This document shows positions 44,120 to 50,589 of a stretch of DNA of 64,000 nucleotides, in pieces. How positions within the stretch are numbered: the first letter of the stretch is position 1; each line of letters opens with the position of its first letter. Below the pieces are notes generated by a model. The model was not told the DNA's origin and searched no databases. It saw only the letters and a program-made list of their open reading frames with translations. This stretch comes from Thiorhodovibrio winogradskyi (GTDB lineage Bacteria > Pseudomonadota > Gammaproteobacteria > Chromatiales > Chromatiaceae), in the NCBI RefSeq assembly GCF_036208045.1, contig NZ_CP121472.1, positions 4,103,531 through 4,167,530 of the forward strand. Direction: 5' to 3'. Position numbers and translations under genes: made by a program.

Positions 44120-44356
44120 ATGTCCGAGTTTGATCTGATCGGAACGATCACCGACGTCGAATTGATCACACGCGGCACCGGCATCCGGGATCTATCGCGA
44201 TTGAACCGGCAGTACGGAAAAGGAAACTGGCGCAAGCTAAAGGGATATGCGTTGATTCGCTTGAGCAACGGGCGCGAGCGCCGGGCAGAGCTGCATTGGT
44301 ACGAGGCGCATGGGATTGGTAAACGAGAAATTAAACGCAAAAGGTACCTGGAATGA
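44120..44356 (+). CDS. Small basic protein of unknown function, first of a pair
   Basis: 78 residues, ATG four bases after the pglX stop. Rich in Arg/Lys with IGTITDVELITRGTGIRDLSRLNRQYGKGNWRKLKG and a final HWYEAHGIGKREIKRKRYL. A compact basic protein of the toxin-antitoxin-partner type. It overlaps the next ORF by four bases (ATGA). The pair recurs in cyanobacterial and purple-bacterial genomes as far as I recall; no function is known. Confidence 0.7.
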   Translation: MSEFDLIGTITDVELITRGTGIRDLSRLNRQYGKGNWRKLKGYALIRLSNGRERRAELHWYEAHGIGKREIKRKRYLE

Positions 44357-44589
44357 TGAGAAATCCGGATCACTTAATCGCTTATGCGGTCTGTATCAAC
44401 AACGCCGACTATCCCGCCTCTCTCGAACGCCACAAAATCTATCGCGTCCTCCCAGATGAAGACGCGGCAGCGGATGGCGATTTGCGAATCATCGATGAAA
44501 GCGGCGAAGATTACCTCTACTCCGCGGATCGCTTTGTGCCGATTCAGCTTCCATCCGCAGTGGAAAAATCATTTGAAATGGCGGCGTGA
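44353..44589 (+). CDS. Small acidic protein of unknown function, second of a pair
   Basis: 78 residues with AVCINNADYPASLERHKIYRVLPDEDA, LRIIDESGEDYLYSADRFVPI. This looks like a small beta-barrel (SH3-like) protein; the ATG overlaps the stop of the basic partner. Acidic/basic pairing and coupling suggest a toxin-antitoxin module, but that is not shown. Confidence 0.7.
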   Translation: MMRNPDHLIAYAVCINNADYPASLERHKIYRVLPDEDAAADGDLRIIDESGEDYLYSADRFVPIQLPSAVEKSFEMAA

Positions 44590-44611
44590 ACTGTGGCCGG
44601 ACGCAGCGTCT

Positions 44612-44666
44612 TCCTAACTTATTCACTTCCTCACTTCTTAACTTCTTAACTTCTTAACTTCTTAAA
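44612..44666. repeat. Octamer array relic
   Basis: TTCACTTCCTCACTTCTTAACTTC-type units in one orientation, between the small-protein pair and the next antitoxin-like gene. It has no left half and no four-helix-bundle gene. Confidence 0.75.
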
Positions 44667-44713
44667 TCCGCCACTAACCGAAACTTTGCATCTGTCCGAA
44701 GGTAACCTTACCT

Positions 44714-44980
44714 ATGACTTCCGTAACCATGATTTACGAAGATGCGCCGGCAAGCATCCCGGTACCCGATAACATGCGGCATCGCCGAGTCGAGGCCGTC
44801 CTGCGAGCACTTGATCTGACAGCCGAAGACGATTCTGGTAAGAAGGCAGCGGATCAGCAGATGATGTCCGCCGACACAGCTACTCTTCCAAACTTGGCTG
44901 AATTTCGCGCCGGGCTCCCACGGCAGAGCGTTAGTGCCGGGGAGTTTTGTCGCACAATGCGAGATCAGGAAGGGTATTAA
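44714..44980 (+). CDS. Small antitoxin-like protein (88 aa)
   Basis: Begins MTSVTMIYEDAPASIPVPDNMRHRRVEAVLRAL. The IYEDAP-x-IPVPxxxRHRRVEVI start is a recognisable small antitoxin pattern, as is the C-terminal LPNLAEFRAGLPRQSVSAGEFCRTMRDQEGY. A cognate PIN or RelE toxin would be expected after it, but the next frames are fragments, so the toxin appears lost. Confidence 0.65.
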   Translation: MTSVTMIYEDAPASIPVPDNMRHRRVEAVLRALDLTAEDDSGKKAADQQMMSADTATLPNLAEFRAGLPRQSVSAGEFCRTMRDQEGY

Positions 44981-45007
44981 TGCAGCTCGCTGGACCAAAG
45001 GCGATCA

Positions 45008-45196
45008 ATGTGTCCGAGAACGCAGATTAGTTTCACCCCAACACTGATGGATGCCGTCTCATCGCCCACCGACGGCGAGCAGGACGACACCGAGGCGTTT
45101 CTTGCGGCAGTCGCCGGCGGACTGAGCGAGGACTTCCCCGACGACATCCCCAACACCGACCTTGGCAAGGACAGCCCGCGCCAGGATCTCGACTGA
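45008..45196 (+). pseudogene. C-terminal fragment of a DUF2281-type antitoxin
   Basis: The last ~45 residues (DDTEAFLAAVAGGLSEDFPDDIPNTDLGKDSPRQDLD) match the tail that follows the SLAEIIYxHSRxLPE start in DUF2281 proteins. The start is found instead in the fragment at 46494. Here the N-terminus is missing. Confidence 0.5.
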
Positions 45197-45241
45197 TCCT
45201 GGTTACGAATTCGGCGACCTGCTCGCTGAGGTGAAAATAGA

Positions 45242-45529
45242 ATGACGATGAACTACCGAGAACGCATCACCCTTGAGGCCGGCAAACGCGGCGGAAAGCC
45301 CTGTGTGCGGGGGCTGCGCATCACCGTCTACGATGTCCTGGATCAGCTTGCCGCCGGCCTTTCAGCGGATAAGATCATCGAAGACTTTCCGGAGCTGGAA
45401 CCTGACGACATCCGCGCCTGCTTAGAGTTTGCGGCCGATAGGGAGCGCCATGGCAGCGCGCGGGGGAAGCTCACCATCATTGCCGATGACGATGAACATC
45501 TGGACGATTTCAAGGGCTACATGCCGTGA
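45242..45529 (+). CDS. DUF433 antitoxin-like protein with a hybrid tail
   Basis: 95 residues. YRERITLEAGKRGGKPCVRGLRITVYDVLDQLAAGLSADKIIEDFPELEPDDIRACLEFAADRE is a standard DUF433 protein, usually followed by a DUF5615 PIN-like toxin. The tail GKLTIIADDDEHLDDFKGYMP belongs to another small antitoxin type, and a close copy of its coding DNA occurs at about 46719-46769. So the 3' end looks recombined. No toxin gene follows. Confidence 0.75.
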   Translation: MTMNYRERITLEAGKRGGKPCVRGLRITVYDVLDQLAAGLSADKIIEDFPELEPDDIRACLEFAADRERHGSARGKLTIIADDDEHLDDFKGYMP

Positions 45530-45559
45530 GGCTCCCGCTGGATACGCATGGCAGGGGAA

Positions 45560-45646
45560 GCGTGGAAGTCAAGAAGCGCCCAAGTCCGACTGCACGCTCG
45601 TCTTCCTAACTTATTCACTTCTCCACTTCCTCACTTATTCAGAGAT
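45560..45646. repeat. Octamer array relic with shared spacer
   Basis: GGAAGTCAAGAAGCGCCCAAG at the left and TTCACTTCTCCACTTCCTCAC at the right, inverted around a ~25-base spacer. The spacer start AAGCGCCCAAGT recurs at 46102-46120. Confidence 0.65.
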
Positions 45647-45652
45647 CCTTCC

Positions 45653-45877
45653 ATGAATGCCGTACTGCCGCTTCCCGATGACCTTGACATCAGCCCGTCT
45701 GATCTGGCTCTGACGCTCGCGGCTCGGTTGTATGAGCAGGGCCGCTTGTCGGCGGGACAGGCCGCGCAGTTGGCGGGACTCTCGAAACGAGGGTTTATCG
45801 AGCTGCTGGGCCGCCAGGATGTCACGCTCTTTAACTACCCGGCGGAAGACTTGGCCCAGGATGTTGAGCGTGCCTGA
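45653..45877 (+). CDS. UPF0175 family antitoxin
   Basis: 74 residues from ATG 45653: LDISPSDLALTLAARLYEQGRLSAGQAAQLAGLSKRGFIELLGRQDVTLFNYPAEDLAQDVERA. The AGLSKRxFxELL helix-turn-helix is diagnostic of UPF0175, which pairs with DUF3368 PIN toxins. The following frame, overlapping its stop, is indeed the start of such a toxin but is broken, so this antitoxin has outlived its partner. Confidence 0.85.
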   Translation: MNAVLPLPDDLDISPSDLALTLAARLYEQGRLSAGQAAQLAGLSKRGFIELLGRQDVTLFNYPAEDLAQDVERA

Positions 45878-46013
45878 GACCATCTGCAATACCAGCCCCT
45901 TGATCGCGTTGGATAATATCGGCTTACTGGCATTGCTGGAAGGCGTCTATGGCCACATTCTGGTCGCCGAGGAGGTCCGCGATGAGTTTGGCTCCGCGTT
46001 TCCTGATGTCTGA
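45870..46013 (+). pseudogene. DUF3368 PIN-domain toxin, truncated
   Basis: 48 codons, starting GTG: PETICNTSPLIALDNIGLLALLEGVYGHILVAEEVRDEFG, the first third of a DUF3368 PIN nuclease with its first metal-binding residue in NTSP. It ends at a premature stop; an intact protein would be ~150 residues. Confidence 0.75.
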
Positions 46014-46493
46014 AACTGGCGGGTTTTCGCCTCTCGACGGCGATGGAGCAAGAGGCGTTGCGGTTAGCCGGGGAGGCCAGTCCATAAGTTGTCAAAAGGA
46101 AGAAGTGAAGAAGCGCCCAAGTACGACGGCACACCAGATTCGATCCGGTGCCCGAGGCGCTTCGTCACCAAAAAACGGAGATCATTCTGTGGCCACTCCA
46201 CGACCAAGTGGCTTCAAGAGAACCGGATCCGAAAGAGCAAGGCGACCTGGGGCTTGCGCACATCTTCCACCGCCTGAGGATGATTGGGACAGCCCCGAGG
46301 TGAATCGGCAGATTGCGCAGTCGTTCCTTGGAGAGGGCGACTGATGGGGACACCCAGGTATCTAATGTCCTAACCCGAGATCGCCCGATACTCACCTTAG
46401 GTTTACACTATGTTGATGCGGCCTGAATCACCGAGTCAGCGCTAAGAGCGCGGATGAGTCGCCCCGATCACTCCTGACAGGAACCCACTTACC
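46014..46493. other. Toxin-antitoxin debris and octamer relic, no intact gene
   Basis: Contains MEQEALRLAGEASP in one frame (46044-46087), a GAAGTGAAGAAGCGCCCAAGT repeat piece at about 46100-46120, and an open frame to 46344 ending PPPEDDWDSPEVNRQIAQSFLGEGD. Individual bits look like ends of small antitoxin genes, but none is complete. Confidence 0.45.
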
Positions 46494-46769
46494 ATGTCCA
46501 TCGCCGAGATCATCTACGCGCATAGCCGCCGGCTTCCCGAACAGCGCTATGCCGTCACATCGCCCACCGGCGACGTCAAGCAGGAGGATACCGAGGCATT
46601 CCTTCAACGAAAACGACGCGTCCCACCGCCAGCCCTCGCCGGCAAGGTCCGCGAGTTGGGCGATGTGATGAGCAGCGCCTCCGCGTCGGACTGGGGTCTT
46701 GATGGATGACCCGAAGATCTCACCATCATCGCCGATGCAGATGAATATCTGGACGATTTCAAGGACTAG
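46494..46769 (+). pseudogene. DUF2281-type antitoxin, deleted and frameshifted
   Basis: Starts MSIAEIIYAHSRRLPEQ, the family N-terminus, then jumps to RYAVTSPTGDVKQEDTEAFLQRKRR. The 3' part LTIIADADEYLDDFKD lies in another frame ending in TAG near 46769. Internal parts (the ALDFIEFL helix) are missing. Confidence 0.6.
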
Positions 46770-46774
46770 ATGCC

Positions 46775-47347
46775 GTGACTCCACCAGCTCAATCAGCCGC
46801 CGCGCGTCTCGCCTCCTACGAGGACATCCTCGAACTACCGGAGCATCTGGTCGGCGAGATCCTTCATGGCGCGCTCTATACCCATCCCCGCCCGGCACCG
46901 AAACATGCTCGTGCCTATTCCGCGCTGGGTTATCTGATTGGCGGGCCTTATGACGGCGGGCTCGGTGGACCTGGCGGCTGGTGGATCATTGATGAGCCTG
47001 AGTTGCACCTCGGCGGCGACATTCTGGTGCCAGACCTGGCAGGTTGGCGGCGCGAGCGGCTGCCGACCTTGCCGGAGACGAGTTGGTTCGAGCTGTCGCC
47101 GGATTGGGTCTGCGAAATCCTGTCGCCCTCGACCGCGGCATCCGACCGGGCGGTGAAGATGCCCATTTACGCCCGCGAGCAGGTGCCTTTTCTGTGGCTA
47201 ATCGACCCAAATGCGCGCACGCTGGAGATCTACGCGCGGCAGGGCAACGGGCGCTGGCGGCTATTAGACACGCTCAGCGACGATGCTGGTGTATCGCAGC
47301 CGCCGTTTGAGGCGACGCGCTTCTCGCTGGCAAGCCTCTGGGCCTGA
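46775..47347 (+). CDS. Uma2-family (DUF820) putative nuclease inside the BREX locus
   Basis: 190 residues from GTG 46775. The Uma2 pattern is complete: ASYEDILELPEHLVGEILHGALYTHPRP, the PDLAGWRRERLPTLPE strand with the catalytic-type D, WVCEILSPSTAASDRAVKMPIYAREQVPFLWLIDP with the E...K pair, and a C-terminal LEIYARQGNGRWRLLDTL strand. It is distinct from the Uma2 protein at 7245. Three bases separate its stop from the pglZ start, so it is likely cotranscribed with BREX. A role in defence is possible but unproven. Confidence 0.85.
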   Translation: MTPPAQSAAARLASYEDILELPEHLVGEILHGALYTHPRPAPKHARAYSALGYLIGGPYDGGLGGPGGWWIIDEPELHLGGDILVPDLAGWRRERLPTLPETSWFELSPDWVCEILSPSTAASDRAVKMPIYAREQVPFLWLIDPNARTLEIYARQGNGRWRLLDTLSDDAGVSQPPFEATRFSLASLWA

Positions 47348-47350
47348 TCC

Positions 47351-49990
47351 ATGGATACCCAACGCATCACTGACGCCCTGCACGAGCGCTTCCACCAGGA
47401 CGGCCACCGTCTGGTGTTCTGGCATGACCCGGATCGCGCGTTCGAGGAGAACCTGCCGGCGCTGGTCGAGACGCTCGACGGGGTGAGCCTGCTGCGACTC
47501 GATGAGCATCCGGCCCTGGAGGTCAAGGTCCGCCTGGAGCTGGACGACCCGAGTGGTCGCTATCTGCTCTACGCTCCGTGCGCACCACCCGCGCCGGATG
47601 AGGACTGGCTGCTGGATATCCGCCTTTACAGCGGCAGCTTCAGCGCTGACCGGGCGTCGATGGTGCTGGCTGATCTGGGGCTGTCCACCCAGTCGTTGCG
47701 CGCGCATCTCGCCGAACGGGCTAGGTTCTTCGCCAACCGTGAGCGGCTTGAGCGGCTGAAAAAGCTGGTCAGCGCCGAGGATGACGCTGCGACCATCGAT
47801 CGCAAGATGATCGCGGTGCTGATCAAGGCCGATCACCCTGAGTGTTTCACCCTGCTGATCACGCTGCTGGATGCCATCCCCCAGGGCCGGCTCGACGAAC
47901 CGCCTGCGGTCTGGGGCGAACTGGCCAAGTATGGCCTTGAGGCGGCGTTCTGGGAGCTGGTGGCGGAGTCCTTCGGGTGGCGCGAGGAGGCGCCCTCGCT
48001 GCAAGGCCTGTTGATTCGGCTGCTGGTCTCCGACCTGGCCCATGCGCTGGGGCCAGCCTTGCCGGCCGGCCTGGGGCATCTGGTACTGCCCAAGCATGGG
48101 GTCGCCAATGCCGTGGTGTGCCTGGCGCAGTGGCGCGACAGCCGGGCGCGCAGCCCCTCCTATGAGGAGCTGTCGGCCCAGGTCGCCGAGGCGATCAAGC
48201 TCGATCAGCAACTCGCCGGTCTGACACTGAATGCTCTGCTGGAGGCCAAGACCTTCCTCCAGGTCGAGCAGGCCATCGCCCGCCGGCTGCGCGACCGGGT
48301 GCTGGAGACGGCGGACACCATCGATGCCGCAGCCATTCGCGACCTGGTCTCGCGCCGCCAGGATGGCTATTGGGCCTCGACCAAACTGGCCGACACCCAG
48401 GCCGCGCCGCGCCAGGCGCTGCATGCGGTTTATCAGGCGCTGGCGACGGCGGCGGAGCTGTTCGCGCGGCGCAATGCCGAGGCACTAAACCCGGAGCCGG
48501 CAACGGCGCGGGATTTGTTCACCGCCTACACCGAGCGGCTGTATCGCTTCGATCAGCTGTATCGGCACTTCTGCGTCTGCGCCGATGCCGCCGAGGCGCG
48601 CGACTGGGACATCCTCAAAGCCTTGCGCGAGCGGGTTGAACAAAGCTATGGCCAGGGCTTTGTGGCCGAGCTGGCGTTGCGCTGGAACAAGCACCTGGCC
48701 AACGGCCTGCTGGCGCACTGGCGGCTGCCCGAGGTGCCCAATCAGCAAGACTTTTTCGCCCGCGAGATCGCGCCCTTGCTGGCGAAAGGCGCGGATCGGC
48801 GGGTGTTTGTGATCATCAGCGATGCCTTGCGCCATGAGGCGGCGCAGGAGCTGACCGCGCAGTTGAACGGCCGCTATCGCTTCGATGCCAAGCTCAGTGC
48901 GCAGCTTGGCGTGCTGCCGTCCTACACCGGGCTCGGCATGGCGGCCCTGCTGCCGCACCAACAGCTCACCTATGACGCCAACGCCAACCCGCGCGTGGAT
49001 GGCTTGCCTTGCAGCTCACTGGAGCAACGCGCCAAGGTGCTGGCGGCGGTCGAGGGCATCGCGGCCCGTGCCGAGACCTTGATGGCGATGAAGAAGGACG
49101 AGGGCCGCGCCTTCATCAAGCCCTATCGGGTGGTGTATCTGTATCATGATCGCATCGACGCCATCGGCGACAAGCTCGCCACCGAAGCCGAGACCTTTCA
49201 CGCGGTGCGCCAGGCGCTTGATGAGCTGGCGGACCTGGTGGCCAAGATCGTCAACAGCCTGAACGGCAACCTTGTCCTAATCACCGCCGACCATGGGTTT
49301 TTGTTTCAGGAGCGACCGCTCGGGGAGACCGACAAAAACGCCCTCGCCGATAAGCCCGCTGGCACCATCAAAGCCAAGAAGCGCTATCTGCTAGGGTTTA
49401 ACCTGCCCGAGAGCGACCAGGCGTTTCGCGGCTCGACCGCCATCACTGCCGGGATCACAGCCGGCGTCTCTGCCGAGAGCACAGACAGCGCCATGGCGTT
49501 TTGGGTGCCGAAGGGCGCCAATCGCTTCCATTTTATCGGCGGCGCGCGCTTTGTCCATGGTGGGGCGATGCCGCAGGAGATTGCGATCCCGGTGATCCGG
49601 GTGCAGCATTACAAGGGCGGCGGCAAGGCGGCCAAGACCCAGATCAAAACCGTCGGGGTCAGTGTGCTCGGGAACAACTTTAAGGTCACCACCAACCGCC
49701 ATCGCTTCGAGCTGATGCAGAACCAGGCCGTGAGCGAGCGGGTCAAGCCCGTCACGCTCAAAATTGCGCTCTACGACGGTGCCGAGCCGGTGACCAACGT
49801 CGAGACCTTGACCTTCGACAGCCCCTCGGCGGATATGAATCATTGGCGCAAAACCGTGAGCCTGACGCTGGAAAGTCGCCCATTCGATAGCAAGCAGGTC
49901 TATCACCTGCTGTTGCGCAACGCCGAAACCGACGTGGAAGAAGCCCGCTTTGATGTGGTGATTGATTTGTTGTTTGGGAATGATTTTTGA
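47351..49990 (+). CDS. pglZ: BREX-1 alkaline-phosphatase-superfamily protein PglZ
   Basis: 879 residues of the type A PglZ family. The N-terminal part (HQDGHRLVFWHDPDRAFEENL) matches BREX-1 PglZ. The metal-site segments of the phosphatase-like core are VFVIISDALRHEAAQEL (~residue 485) and NLVLITADHGFLFQE (~640). The C-terminal domain (HGGAMPQEIAIPVIRV) carries the last His/metal motif. PglZ is required for BREX methylation and exclusion and interacts with PglX. No repeat insertions. The octamer arrays begin two bases after the stop. Confidence 0.95.
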   Translation: MDTQRITDALHERFHQDGHRLVFWHDPDRAFEENLPALVETLDGVSLLRLDEHPALEVKVRLELDDPSGRYLLYAPCAPPAPDEDWLLDIRLYSGSFSADRASMVLADLGLSTQSLRAHLAERARFFANRERLERLKKLVSAEDDAATIDRKMIAVLIKADHPECFTLLITLLDAIPQGRLDEPPAVWGELAKYGLEAAFWELVAESFGWREEAPSLQGLLIRLLVSDLAHALGPALPAGLGHLVLPKHGVANAVVCLAQWRDSRARSPSYEELSAQVAEAIKLDQQLAGLTLNALLEAKTFLQVEQAIARRLRDRVLETADTIDAAAIRDLVSRRQDGYWASTKLADTQAAPRQALHAVYQALATAAELFARRNAEALNPEPATARDLFTAYTERLYRFDQLYRHFCVCADAAEARDWDILKALRERVEQSYGQGFVAELALRWNKHLANGLLAHWRLPEVPNQQDFFAREIAPLLAKGADRRVFVIISDALRHEAAQELTAQLNGRYRFDAKLSAQLGVLPSYTGLGMAALLPHQQLTYDANANPRVDGLPCSSLEQRAKVLAAVEGIAARAETLMAMKKDEGRAFIKPYRVVYLYHDRIDAIGDKLATEAETFHAVRQALDELADLVAKIVNSLNGNLVLITADHGFLFQERPLGETDKNALADKPAGTIKAKKRYLLGFNLPESDQAFRGSTAITAGITAGVSAESTDSAMAFWVPKGANRFHFIGGARFVHGGAMPQEIAIPVIRVQHYKGGGKAAKTQIKTVGVSVLGNNFKVTTNRHRFELMQNQAVSERVKPVTLKIALYDGAEPVTNVETLTFDSPSADMNHWRKTVSLTLESRPFDSKQVYHLLLRNAETDVEEARFDVVIDLLFGNDF

Positions 49991-49991
49991 G

Positions 49992-50589
49992 GAAGTTGGG
50001 AAGTTGGGAAGTTGGGAAGTTGGGAAGTTGGGAAGTTGGGAAGTTGGGAAGTTGGGAGGTTAAGAAGTTAAGAAGTTAAGAAGTTAAGAAGTGGGGCTGG
50101 TGTGCAGAGTTATCGTGAGTTGATTGTTTGGCGGAAAGGGATGGAGGTTGTTGTGGATGTCTACCGACTCACGCGAGGATTTCCGCGCGAGGAGCTTTAT
50201 GGGCTGACGCAGCAGCTCCGACGCGCCGCAGTCTCTATCCCGTCCAATATCGCCGAAGGGCAGGCCCGCGACTCTCCCGCCGAGTTCCGCCGCTTCTTGC
50301 GCATTGCCCAAGGGTCGCGGGCGGAGGTCGAAACACAAATCCTGATTGCGATCCGTCTAGGGTATACAGCCGATGCGAATGCAAAAAACCTATTATCCCT
50401 ATTGGAAGAACTGCAAAAGATGATCACCAAATTCATCACCCGTCTAACCTGATCAACATCCCAACCTCCCCACTTCTTAACTTCCCAACTTCTTAACTTC
50501 CCCACTTCTTAACTTCCTAACTTCCCCACTTCTTAACTTCTTAACTTCCCAACTTCCCAACTTCCCAACTTCTTAACTCCCCCCCCCCC
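49992..50589 (+). mobile_element. Complete octamer-array element carrying a four-helix-bundle gene
   Basis: Left array 49992-50095: 8 tandem GAAGTTGG, then GAGGTTAA, 3 GAAGTTAA and GAAGTGGG, in strict period 8. Gene 50102-50452. Right array 50462-50589: complementary CCAACTTC, TTAACTTC and CCCACTTC units ending in a run of C. The arrays are inverted to one another and fill the entire pglZ-brxL gap. No transposase is present. Confidence 0.8.
50102..50452 (+). CDS. Four-helix-bundle protein (S23/IVS-encoded, Avd-like)
   Basis: 116 residues from GTG 50102, six bases after the left array. SYRELIVWRKGMEVVVDVYR, FPREELYGLTQQLRRAAVSIPSNIAEGQAR and FLRIAQGSRAEVETQILIAIRLGY are the family signature. 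It is the sister of the gene nested in pglX (43028). The family forms pentameric barrels with a positive channel that bind RNA or DNA in known cases (bAvd). The function in this setting is unknown; it travels with the repeats. Confidence 0.88.
   Translation: MQSYRELIVWRKGMEVVVDVYRLTRGFPREELYGLTQQLRRAAVSIPSNIAEGQARDSPAEFRRFLRIAQGSRAEVETQILIAIRLGYTADANAKNLLSLLEELQKMITKFITRLT

Noticed and set aside
43028-50452. Diversity-generating retroelement suggested by the Avd-like proteins
   Set aside because: No reverse transcriptase, template repeat or variable repeat could be found in the window; the proteins are closer in context to the IVS/S23 type.
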